From Acanthaster planci (taxonomy: Eukaryota; Echinodermata; Asteroidea; Valvatida; Acanthasteridae), in contig NW_019091366.1 in the NCBI RefSeq assembly GCF_001949145.1, positions 1,424,799 to 1,488,798 on the forward strand: a DNA stretch of 64,000 bases, given 5' to 3'. The translations under genes and the position numbers were made by a program. Below, piece by piece: positions 1 through 11,843 of the stretch (its first letter is position 1; every line of letters starts with the position of its first letter). Under the pieces are notes generated by a model, which was not told where the DNA came from, made no database searches, and worked only from the letters and a program-made list of their open reading frames with translations.

Positions 1-3000
1 CTGATTTCTGATACAGTAATTTATTTAATATGTATTTGGCAAACGGCAATGTTTATTTACAATATTTACATTAATATAATGAAGCAATATATGAGGACTA
101 AGTCTGTATTTTTTCATTAGGTTTCAAAGAAGAGGTATATTACAGATAAGAGCGCACTGGTGGAATTTTCGTTTAAATTACTCTTTTACATTTTCCGGTC
201 GTGTTTTATTTTTCCCTCTGACAGCCGTGATTTCCGATAAGATGTTTAAGGAACCGTTAATGAGACATCTTAATAAATTGAAAAATGTAAAGTCCTTCAA
301 TAATACCTTAAGGCTAAGTTTATGTCGATTTACAAGTTACTAGAAAGGGCAGACTCTTTAGCTTTTGGTATAAAATGTGTATCTTTCCATTGTGCTTGCA
401 GTTTACATGTGTTTTATTCTGCAATTAATGGTGTTTACCTTATTTACTTGAAGAGTACTTGAGAGGGGAAATATTTTGCTGGGGGTAGATTTAATCTCAA
501 ATCAAAATCGTTTGCATTGTGAGAATGTGAGGTCTACCATGCGTTTGAAATTCATCTACATGGCTGCACGGAATCTGATGTCAACAGTTTCACACTTCGA
601 TCTCATGTAAATTACATAATTCTCAATCACCAGTGAGCACTGGCTTCAGCTGATAAAAACCACAAGATTTAAATTCAATAACAGAGAGACAGCCTAAGGC
701 AAGCTTGGCACACTACGCTCCCTTGAAAGGGTCTCCATTTATATCCAAGGTGACATTTTGACTTGAAAATTTTGATGGATAAAAAAGGTCAGGACGACAA
801 GCATCATGTCCTGGGTCGTAGTGTACACATATCACAAAAAAATGTTTCACGCAATAAGCGTTTTGAGGAAGTACATTTCGCAATTAAAACAGCAAAAATT
901 TTCTGAAAATTACACTGATGGGGTTTGCTCATATAATGGTTTAAATTGGAGTCTCGTATTGCAACCCCCTAAACCAGTCTTGCATCGTTGTAAACGTACA
1001 TCGAATAGAAAAAATTTTCACAAGAAAGTCTATCACTTCTAACCGCCGACTTACAGTGCTCTCCTTCGAACAAAACATAAGAATGAGTAGGCCTACATCC
1101 AGTGACGAAAGAAATCCGTTCGTTTATTCCTACCAGGGCGTCAATGATGTAAAATCTACACATGAAGCTTCAAGTAGAAACATAACAGTTTACAATCATG
1201 AGATCACCGACTACAAATCATCGTGAATTTGTGAAGGACACCTACGGGAACACGTTAAAAAAATTCGAAATTTATTTGGATACTACTCATTCCATGATTG
1301 ATTGATAACATTAAATTGATTATTTCAACTGAAGTATATATTGTGATGTTTTCACTGCATTAGTTTTGGTTTATCTTCATGTCTGTCGATGATGCCTAAT
1401 ACGACAACGTGCAGCTAATAGCCGATTTTTTATAACTTAAAATTCAGCGTTTTGATTCCTGTTACAAGGTGTTTCTTAATGTACAATACAAATTGCTTGA
1501 CGCACGCATTTGTTGCTGCGCTCGCATACAAGCTGATAACTAGGGGGAAACATGCTCTCCCTCCCCATCTTCGCTCTGGTAATGAAGCGTAACGGCTCCA
1601 TTTTCAACAAATGACATTCTCAAAATCGCCACTTATTCACCCCACGCTTGTTGATTTAAACAACTTTCATGAATGTGTGGTTTGTATAATATTTACAATC
1701 AATATTTTTTCTGTCGTATGCATGTACGACGTAAAGAATTTGTGTATATTTCAGAGTGGCCATAGTTTAATATAAATAAATATTCCTGTAAATACCAGCG
1801 AGGTTTAATATCACAGATGGTATTTGGCTCCAAAGGTACAGTATGTTGCACCTTAATGTAAGGAACAACTTCGGATCGATCTATATTAATTAACCAACCA
1901 ATTTTCTCTTAACACTGACCCAATCGTTTCATGAAACATGACTTACTTCATTATTTTGGCCTTTAAAATGTTCTATTGACAAAACATTGTTTGAAGATTT
2001 GTATTCTTCACAAATTTATGATTTTAAGGGTGTTGTATCTCGGGATACTGAGCAATACAGATTGTATACGGAGCGATATATCTTGTTGCAACAATAGTTG
2101 GAAACTGTAATGAAAGTTTTACTGTTACTTTAAAACAACATACATTGCAGTCTCTCAACAAACACCATTCTACATCTGTCTCTAAACTAAATGGAGAAAT
2201 ATAGGAGCTGTATCTGGCTCGACACGGTTCAGCGGCTCGATAGAAAACTGCTGCAGTATTTTTCCAGAAATTGTTGGCCTTGTGGCAGGTGAACATGACG
2301 TGAAATGTGCAAAGTAACACATGAATAAGAATGCTATGTATCCGGCATAGCGTCTGTTTGTCAGATATTGCTTGGTGCCAGAGGTCAAATGGTTACCAGT
2401 ACGAGTTTTATGCGGCTGTTGTTCAAGTATCCATGCACTTTTGACATTCTCACAAGGTAAACAGTTAAGTTCACCCTTTTTCTCCATACGTTTTAAGTCC
2501 CCGTTTCCCTTGAATTACTAGTAAATTGGCTACATATTTGACAAAAGAACATTTTGATCACAATGGAGGTTTTCATGTGACGTAACATTACGGGCAAAGG
2601 CATTTCAGGAAGCGTACCATGTCCGTGAAGAGGCGTGTATTTTCGAATCTGTGTATTTCCATTGGTAATTTCATGAATGTTGGGAAACTTCAAACGCTTG
2701 TGAGTTTCCGCACACATCTGTGTAAATTTAACGCTGACCGTGAAAAATCACGTGACTGAAAATGCTCTACATCACATTCTGCTACGTTCCTGACGCTATT
2801 TGGCAAAGATATCAGGATGCAATTGGCAGAACAACTTATCTTGTCTCACTTTAACCTTATGCAACTAGCTATTTGTCCTATACCTGAAGAACCTCTTAAT
2901 TCGTCGAGTTTCGTGGCAGCCCCACATTGATTTCTACTTTCTATGGTCATCCTGATGATCTGGGTCATTTTGGCGCCCCTGGTGAATACATTGTGTAATG

Positions 3001-3104
3001 GACTGGAACCAGTTACGGCGCCGCAGCTAATGATAGCGCATAACTCGTGTGCTTACTGCCTGTCTTCCATCCCGGCAGAAGATCTTCAGTGGATCCCGAA
3101 TGAA
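1..3104. other. 3' flank of NKX6, no further gene seen
   Basis: This lies downstream of the NKX6 stop on the minus strand and should contain its 3' UTR. Candidate AATAAA signals on the minus strand occur around 1272 and 1126, but the true cleavage site cannot be chosen from sequence alone. Open frames here are short and unlike any known protein. Confidence 0.6.
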
Positions 3105-3395
3105 CTATAAACTCGACGAACTGCTCAAGGAGTCGGAGCCACCAAACCCACAGTCTAGCCTCCTTCGCTTGATATCTCCACCATCAGTGTGGTGGTCGAC
3201 CCTAGTGACTACCGAGGCACCGCCGCTGCGTGGGCCGTGTTGATGTGGCACGTGCCCATTGCCGCTCCGGCCGTCGTCTAGGTCCGAGCTCTCAGCGGCG
3301 AGATGTTCGGTCTCAGAGTCGTGCTTTCGTTTAGCGCTAGCCATCTCAGCAGCATGTTTCTTGCGCCACTTTGTACGGCGATTTTGGAACCAAAC
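3105..3395 (-). CDS. NKX6: NKX6 coding exon 3: DNA-recognition helix and C-terminal tail
   Basis: The acceptor CTCAAACGCAG lies at 3396 and below, and the exon starts in phase 0 with [20 protein letters not shown], so it completes the homeodomain. Q50 (WFQN) gives the usual TAAT-type specificity of NK-class proteins. The tail continues with [12 protein letters not shown], an acidic patch, a His/Gly-rich stretch, a KRRR basic cluster and a terminal serine run, ending at TAG (3105-3107). The PLDPNSDDEKI..LLKKHK block of vertebrate NKX6.1 and NKX6.2 tails is not visible here, so the tail is divergent or shorter. Confidence 0.94.
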   Translation of the reverse strand, partial: VWFQNRRTKWRKKHAAEMASAKRKHDSETEHLAAESSDLDDGRSGNGHVPHQHGPRSGGASVVTRVDHHTDGGDIKRRRLDCGFGGSDSLSSSSSL

Positions 3396-6300
3396 CTGCG
3401 TTTGAGAAACAGAAAAAACAAAGCAATAATATGAGACCTTTAATTTTTTAGCAATCAAAATCTGATCGGAGTGGAGTGCAAGTTTAAACGATAGCCACGG
3501 TACCAATTCCAGTTACATGTTCATACACTTGCAGATAGACAACCAGTCTGTGAAAAGATGAGCAGTATAAACGCGAACCACAAAATGTCTTTGTTTCATT
3601 CACAGGTCAGAACAAAAGGCTAAGTTGGAGTTCAAAACTGATCACTAAAAGTCCTTGTTGCAGTCCTCCAATTGCAGTAAGCATCGGCCCAAGCTGTGTC
3701 TACTAAACACGACGGTGTGTACACATCATGATGACCTTAATATATTCATGAGAATCCGGGCGGTCAAAAACACCCCAACCCATCATTTCTGAAATGACAA
3801 ATGTATGAAAGCTGTCTCAACAGCGCCACTCCTATGCAAAGCTAAGCTCAGAAAGAAAAGTGCCGCCAACATTTGGCTTACTTCCCTCTAACTTCCTCCT
3901 CCTACTGGCTGTATTTACTCCCAGCATGCACGGTGAAGTGTAATTGCCAAATATTACAGCAAAGCAAACTAAACTGTCTTTGACCGCGAACCTCGAGCCG
4001 CTTCGAGCCGGCCCGCCCCAGTCAACTACAACCTCACGATTACTGTTTGTCGCCAATTAATGACGGAGCAAGAACTTTCCTGTTTTATCGATGGAAGGAG
4101 AGGCCTGTATTCATCAAATGACCCGCATGCGTGACTAATGTTGACGCTTTGGCGTTTGTCGCAAAAAGATGTTTCTTTATATTTGTCCTGAGCTGCTTTG
4201 TGCTGCGGTATCTTACCAAGGCTTGGTAACAGCCACAGTGGTATTACAAGCGCACCATTATGCATTCGGCTTCCGTACGGCTGATTTGGTAGGTGTCTTG
4301 CCCGCACTCTTCACTCGCATCACATTTATAGCCACCGGTGATCATTATTTTGTTAAGCCCCGTGCCCCACCTGAATCAAACAAGGGAACATGTCCTGGGC
4401 ATCATGGGTCTACTTCTGTTACGGCCCTGTCTGAAAACTCCGAAGCGAAAGCCTGATTATGAGGAGGACGACAATGATGATGTGTAGGAATAAGATGCCG
4501 GAACAGATGCTAAACGACCGGGGGATGAAGTGGCAGAGGGCCGGTCGGACATCATTGATGAACCCGCGGAAGTCGTTATCGGCTTCCTGTAACTTCCGGC
4601 AACCTGCTGCGGTGACAGGTAACTCTCGAGTGCTCTCTCCAGCGAGGCCCGGGCCACCCTCATCCTGAGATTAGCAGATTAGGACCGCCCCTACTTCCCT
4701 CCTCTACAACTACCATGATCACTCCTGTCTTGTTGGTTCATTGCGTCTTCCGGGGAAAGATATTGTTTTGGGCAGCTTAATTTCCAGCATGTGCTGATCA
4801 AAGTGCGCGTATGTCATCATGGTGATTGAATGCGTTCGTTTGCGGATGGAAGTAAATTCAGCGAGCTGAACGTATAGTCCACCAACCACAATAGAAAATC
4901 TGGTGAGAATATGAGACAATTTCCGCTCCAGCAATCAACAGCGTCGTACACGACAAGGGCATTTTTAAAGCTTTGCAAGCAATGTCGTCGGAGTACTTTG
5001 TCTTCAGAAAGCCTGCGGAAATCTTAAAGTTATGGATTTTTAAAATTCAAATGAACTTAAGTACATGTATTTAATTCTACCAATAAAATGCCGCCCAACG
5101 CGTAAAGCGTTTTAGTTAATCTGAACTTCATACTGCATTTTGTAGGAAACCATCCTTCAATTACACTGTCGCCGGCTTTTTTTGGAAAAAAACTAGTCTT
5201 TAAATCATTTGAACAAAACAACAAACGCCCGGATAAAGGAAACAAGTATTCAAAACTATAAATACTCAAATGTATCAAAATGCCTATGTCTTTCTATCAG
5301 CAGAAAGAAAACAAGAAAGAGAATCCCTCAAAACAGGAGACTGACCTCCAGAAATACGAAGCTGGTGGAACAAAGATAAAGTAAAAACAAAATTTTCTAA
5401 AAGACCAGAAAAGACTGGACCAGAATTGTTGAAATAGAGAATGATAAATGGAAGTGGACAAACAAAAACCAACACTGGCTTCGATATCACGAGCGCTGGC
5501 GCACATAGGTCTATCGCCGATAATGATACACATGTAAACGGCAATAGTTGACCATTTAAGACTAATGATTGCCCCGGCACGTGCCCGCGCAGACGATCAA
5601 CACGATTTTTCCCGCCATAATTTTTGGGCGCGCAAACACCGTGAATCATTACGGTGACAACGCCATTATGATATCTCCCTGCCCAATTAGTCAGATGACG
5701 TTGTGCTGACTCCGCGGGCTGAGACCAGTCCTCCTCATCTCTTCGCCGTCTCTTCCATGCCGACTGCACATTGTTACACAAATTGATAAATTACACGGAA
5801 TAATGTTTGTGCCGACATCCCCCTCCTCCACAGGCGCTCTTTTTTTTTTTGGCAGCAAAACCCTTGATTTGGCACTTGTCACGTTGGGCGAGAAAGAGTG
5901 TGCATCGTTTTGCGTGCGCTCGTTTTGCCGCGGAATAATAATAATGGCGGTGTATCATTACTATGCATGTGTATCTAGTGCGGTCCGTAGGCCCAATTGT
6001 TGATGATTCTTAACCAATCAACGTCACTCAAGATAGTAATTAGGTTTTCTCCGTGTAAAGTGAAACTGCCAAAAGCCAAGGCGACAGCCATTTTAGAGAT
6101 GCGTTAATCGATATGCCACTGAAAAAATAGGAAATTGGCCCTTGGAGCAGATATTAGAATAGTTAAAACTGGCCGAGGATGAGTTTAACCGTTTGTGGTA
6201 CAAATGAGGCTTTGGGACTTGGAAAATCTGAAAAGAAATGCGTAGTGGTTAAAAGTTAATGCAATTTTGCAGACATTCAAGAAAAGGGAAGGAGAAAAAT

Positions 6301-7030
6301 TAATGTCGTTTGCTTTTTATTTTAAATTTGCTCCTCTTTAATCAAATTAATGCAAACGCAACAGGAAAGAAGAAAGTATTTTCGTTTGAATATTCTGAAA
6401 AAAATCGTGATGGGAAAGATGTTGGCCTAAAATTTTCATTATTATAAACAATAATTCATGGATAATTCAAGGAATTCGCGAACATTTTCTGAAAGACAAA
6501 GCCCTCGGGGTAATGCGGCCATACACTCGCACCAGACGCTGCTCCAGTTCGACGTATAGCGTACACCCCTCAAGCACTGGCTATTTTGCGCGTCATTTCA
6601 CACAAATTGGTTGCATGTACCTAATCATAATTACCGTCATTTTGACTGCTGTATTAACTGCCAACCCCGAATGTTCGGTTCGGAAGAGACTCATAAAACC
6701 CATTCCCTTCGGCGTCAAGTATGATGATAAACTCCTGCAAACAATTATTTTCTTTCTCCAGTCAGGGGCTGGCCAAGTAAGCAATGACTGAGTTCGTTGC
6801 GTTGAGAGCATACGAAAGACTGTAAATGGCGCCATAAACAATAATTGCAATTTTCATTTATGGAAAAGAAAATAAGTGATAACCGTGCAGAAAATTCAAA
6901 TTTGACAATGACACTTGCGGACGCAAATAAGAGAACACACATTAACAGCGGCAGCATTGGCAGCAGCAACAATAACAACAGTCAAGCGGCTTTTAATAGT
7001 AGCAGCGGTGCAGCACAGCAGCAGCCAATC

Positions 7031-7156
7031 TATAGAGGATTTGCATGGCTGCCATCTTGCAGGCCAGTGTTTTGTTCCACAAGTTATACACAGAGGGGGT
7101 TTCCCTGTGGAACAAAAGAAATGCCCTGCGAGATGGCTACCACGCAAAGCCTTATA
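7031..7156. mobile_element. MITE family A, copy 1
   Basis: A palindromic element of about 118 bp is flanked by TATA on both sides (7031-7034, 7153-7156). The left arm reads GGATTTGCATGGCTGCCATC and the reverse complement of the right arm reads GGCTTTGCGTGGTAGCCATC; both arms run on through CTTGCAGG-like sequence to TTTTGTTCCACA. It has no coding capacity, as expected for a miniature inverted-repeat element. A second copy in opposite orientation lies at about 43.8 kb. Confidence 0.75.
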
Positions 7157-9212
7157 ATTCATATGTTCGAAAAAAAAACCAAACTTTTTTCAATAACCTG
7201 TAACTCCCCCAGCACATTGGTATTTTCAAATTCAATCAATTGCACTTTATACCCACTCTTCCGCTTATTTTAAGCTGGTGAGGTCTGGGGTACGACTATT
7301 ATGGTACATGTGGAAATGAATATCATGAAGATGCAACCATCCATACTGAGACGTTGAAGAAAAAGTGCAAGGATCGGGTATCTATCGGTGAGAATCTCGC
7401 GCTGCTAGAAAATCTGAGACTTGAATTTGCGGAGGTGTAAATGACGCCATCACGATTCCAGGGCTAGTATCCTTTGAAGACGGCCCGCTTGGCGCGCTGA
7501 TAGGTACCCGCAGGGCTCCCTGACACAATGCCCCACCTGTCTGCCTGATACCGATTTGATATCGACGGGGCTTACGGGTGGAATGACCACCAACGAAGAC
7601 AGATCCGGGGGGAAGCTGAAAATATTATTTTTATTAGAAGCTACAGCCATGGAGTGACGAAGAAGGGGAACTTGGAACTCCTCGGGTAAATTAATAGCCC
7701 CCATCTGGGCATTAAATAATAGCTACGAAATAATGGCAGGTGAAACTTTAATGGCCACAAAGGACAGATGACCTTAATGGAAGGATGGTTGCATTATAAA
7801 GGGAGCCATAGCTGGCGACTCTGGTGGCAAGAGTGCAAAGGAGCCGAACTGTTGCACAGATTCACAGATAAAGCCACCATTTCGCCTACACTAGGCGTTG
7901 TCAAATTGAGGATACACTGTTCGCGTTATTTTGCTAGTTTTTCCATTTTTTTCTTCCTTTTGAGCTCTTTTTTCAAAACCGTTTTTCTGGCAGCACTGAA
8001 ATGACTGCTTAACATTCAAAACTTTATTTATACAAGGTAAAGATATCTGGGAAAAAAATCGCATAATTCCCAAATAGTCAGTACTGTAACGATGATTTCC
8101 AAATACGATGAGGGCATTATGTGCAGAAATAAGTCACTCTATCTTCTTACCATAGGGTTTATGTTAAAGGCCAACGATTTGTACATATGGCAGTGGAAGT
8201 TTATTTCTTGTTTCGTTCACAGTCGCGCAGGCCTTGTTTCCAATCCATCGGACTCCACTTAAAGGGGCAAGGCCAGGCCCTCTGAACCTCTGACATTTTG
8301 AACTTTTACAAGACGAATCGGAAGCTGAAACATTTTGTCGTCTTGGGTTGTTTGCTGCTGTGTTTTCCGTTTCTCCCCCCCCCTTTACCTGATCTCTCCC
8401 CTCCCCACGGGTATTGCTTTGATGGAGAACGAGCCGGTCGTGTTATTCCAGAAGTGTCGGCCTCATTGCCTCGTCTCTCATCACTTAGTGCCACTCACAA
8501 CAGGCGGCGAACTAGGGAGGATGTCGATATACGCTAACAAGCCAATCATCAGATACCATCCACTGTTCCGACTCAACTTTTTTTTTTTCAATTTCGCGTG
8601 TAAGCAAGATTTACTGTCGTGCTGAATTGACTCTTTCTCAAACACGCGCATGCGCTTACACCATTAACACGACGATTGAATATCCAGATTTTGTATCCAT
8701 GCAAACTCGTAAGACAGAGAGATGTTAGTATCAGGCAACCGGCAAATAATTACCAGCCCAGAAATTCCCTGCTGGTGTAGAGTCAAGTTAATTGCTTTGA
8801 AAGTAGCTCGTACTGCTTTTTTTTTTACTTATTTCACTTAAAAAGTTCACACATTTGCGCCTGCGTGTTCCAGCCGATGGTAAATCTAGCACATTATATA
8901 CACAACCTACTTTTTATCAGAGTGGATAGTGATGCGTGCAATGCAAGTTATCAACCGAGATCGAGTTGCCCCCTTTTACACCTGGGTACTATCTGTCAGT
9001 CAATGACACTGCGAGGCTGATCCCACATCTCGAGCATAACTAATACCGCAACCAGACTGTGCACTGTGTCTGCCTGTATCGGGGACACCAGGCCGACCTG
9101 GGCCCCAGCCTATACGCAGGGAGCTTAACCTCCCCGCGTGTACCGGCCTTGTTTGTCCGCTGGCGTTTCTCCATCATGCCAAACACGCTGAAGTAATAAA
9201 GACTGATCCGGG

Positions 9213-9275
9213 CAAATTATCCCTAATCCCCGTTCTCCTTCAGGCCCGGCCACGGCCTAATCCCCAATCATTTTA
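9213..9275. promoter_or_regulatory. Candidate intronic enhancer core with paired CTAATCC sites
   Basis: Two CTAATCCCC motifs (starting 9223 and 9257) lie 34 bp apart in the same orientation, next to an ATTATCC and a TAATAAA. TAATCC is the known binding core of K50 homeodomains (Otx, Goosecoid, Pitx). The surrounding island is G+C-richer than the rest of NKX6 intron 2. Enhancer function is inferred. Confidence 0.25.
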
Positions 9276-11658
9276 TTTACTCGCAATACTTCATAACGAC
9301 ATTCTAGTCGAGTTTTCTTTGGCATTTGCGGCTCGGGCGATCCTGTTTGTAGCGTGCCCTCGTTGGCGGCGCCCTTATACAGGACCATTGTGCTGTTGAT
9401 TTAAAATTTCCAACACCAATGACCATTTCAGTGTAGTAATACCAAGGATTTGCTTCACTGAGAGTAAACTCCTCCACCTTAAAATAATTTTCAATCAAAC
9501 ATTGTACGAAGCTATTTCAAAAAGAGAGGTCTGTAGTCTATTCAAATTAAACAGTTTCGCATGCAAACCTAACAATGTTCAAATGCTACTTGACGTGCCT
9601 CGTGGGTGGAATTCGCATCAAAAGTATCCGATGAAATTGCCCCAGGCAGCAGAGGGAACACCTTGCTATCATGAAAGCCATCCGATAATCACTTGAAATG
9701 GGACTCGGATCCGACTGAGAGTCTTAAAGTGGTTCGAGGTGTTTTATTTACTTTTCCCCCTCTATTTTCTTTTTTTTTTCTGCTCTGATTCAAAAGTTGC
9801 CGACAAACAACGGCAGCGTTTCTTCTTTTCCGCTGGATAGCCCACGGGGAAATCGTGTGTATCTATCGGCCAGAGATTGCGGTGGTGCACGCGGTGAGTT
9901 GAACTCAACGTAGCAGGTGTGGGCGCCAGGGCAGCCTCGTGAACGCCGGGCTGAGCCTCTGATCGATGCGAAGGGCTAATCGCTCAATTTCACCCGTACC
10001 TTGTTTACTACGGAGCGCCTGCACTTTTTAAAACCGGCTGGCTAGGATTTTTTCCCTGATGATGAGGTGTACTTGCAACACGTGTGGCCACCTAATGGGT
10101 TGTTGAATGAGTGTGAGTAATAGGGTAAAATGTTGAAGTAAGTACACGGCACCACTCAAAGTTCGTTGCAACTTCGTGGCTACCAGAAGGTTTTCCTTTT
10201 CTTTCTAAATACTGTCGCGCATACAAGGAGTGATTCAATGTTTCGAGTACCTGATGTTTCTGATAAAACTTTGTTTCATGAAAAGCAAGCCAAGGCTTGC
10301 CTAATCAAAACGAATCTGGGCATTTTAAAGCGCCTCAGCGGCGGGGATAAAAAGAGGTGAACCCATGTAAACAATGGTAAAAGGAGAAAAAAAAAGAAAC
10401 CAAAGGATCCACCTTTAACTCCAACCCGAAAATGTTGAAGAGGAGGCATCTGAGGAAAAACATTTTCGGATTTCCACCATCATTTTAATTTTATCCCCAA
10501 AGTATTCATTTGTCTTTAAGATTTATTAGCCGCCGTGGCAATTTATTTACAAACTAAAACATCTAATGCAAGATCGACTTCTTGACACGTGAGAAACAAG
10601 TCCAGAAGGCCACACACCTTGACTGAAAAGCTCTTCTGAGTTAAGGTATTCCGTGGAAAATTTTAACATGGAGACAAACCGAGACGGACCACTTTAAAGA
10701 AGCTAAAAGCACGCTAAAACCTTTACCTCTCACTTCATTCATGACTGTTGGCGGGCTACATGTATTTTCAACATCGAACGGCCCTGAACTCACTCTACAT
10801 AATCGGGGTTGATTTTTTTTTTCTCGGTCAGCTGGTATTTCACCAATTTGAGCCTCTCCAAACTTCATCAATACCTGCGTAAATATGATGGCGTTTTGAT
10901 TGGGGCAATAAACCCCAGGACCGGCAAATCGATTCCCCCCCGTTCCGGAAACTGCTAAAGAGCGCCCTCGGGGGCAAAGACCGCGAATTATCACACGGCC
11001 GGCGAGCTGTCAGTTGCAGTGTCCCGACCGCATTCACTCTGCGGTGTGCCGCGTCAATTGACCCGTTGTCTGTTGTTGTGCGGGCCGTGGAATACTTGTA
11101 ATTCGCAGCTTCTGGTCATGGAAAAGCACTTAAACACGGTGCTCGGTTATCGCGACACAGCGAAATCTTATCCATGTTTGCTCGCACTTCAGGCCACACC
11201 AACCTATTTGAGTCCGTTACTCACTTGGCGGATTTGTTTGAAAGAAGTCCTCAACAAATTGAAACTTTTATCTTTGATATTGACAGAGGGCCCTCGGGGA
11301 TTGAAAAAATGCCCGACAATATTATTGTCAGGTCCCCAGTGACGCAAATTGAAAATACGGCAGTGCATCATTTGATTGACATCAGAAACTAACAAGATAT
11401 CGCACTTGTAAAGGTTCTCCACGACGACTTCAATAACGAGGTTTACTAAAAAAAAAAGACTTCTAAAATTAGAATATATATATCAGTGAATCCTGCCAAC
11501 TGCTGAGTTGATTGGTCTGATAATACCAATTGAAAATGCAGTAGTGATTTCAACCTGCGACCTGTCCAGTATTCCGGTCCAAACATTTTTCCTCTTAACC
11601 TTAGCCGAAATAAATAAAGGATCAATATGTACATGCAACCATTTATTCAAAGTCTTAC

Positions 11659-11843
11659 CTTAACTTGACTCTCCGTCATTCCGAGAGCATAAGCTAACCT
11701 AGCTCTTTCCGGTCCGGCGAGGTACTTGGTTTGCTCAAAGGTCTTCTCCAAGGCAAAGATCTGCTGTCCGGAGAAGGTTGGTCGCGTGTGCTTTTTCTTT
11801 CCGTCCTTATCAACGGGGCTGCCACTTTGAGAAGCCGGTTGAA
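11659..11843 (-). CDS. NKX6: NKX6 coding exon 2: homeodomain helices 1, 2 and start of 3
   Basis: The acceptor follows a T-rich tract (ending TTTTAG at 11844) and the donor is AAG|GTAAGAC at 11658. The exon has 2 carry-over bases plus 61 codons. It encodes a short linker, then [39 protein letters not shown] and [12 protein letters not shown]. This is essentially identical to vertebrate NKX6 homeodomains; FSGQQ and [10 protein letters not shown] are diagnostic for the NKX6 family. The exon stops between homeodomain residues K46 and V47, the same intron position I recall for vertebrate NKX6 genes. Confidence 0.96.

Larger units (their letters stand above)
3396..11658 (-). other. NKX6 intron 2 (8.3 kb), non-coding
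   Basis: It separates homeodomain residues 46 and 47. No ORF in it resembles a known protein. It contains one MITE-like palindrome (7035-7152), several homopolymer T or A runs, and G+C-richer islands around 3.8-4.7, 7.4-7.8, 8.9-9.3, 9.8-10.0 and 10.9-11.1 kb that look like candidate regulatory DNA. One of them holds a pair of CTAATCC motifs (9223 and 9257). Confidence 0.85.

Noticed and set aside
10641-11342. Overlapping frames of about 105-117 residues on both strands in NKX6 intron 2
   Set aside because: No protein similarity, opposite-strand shadows in a G+C-richer intronic island; more likely regulatory or neutral.
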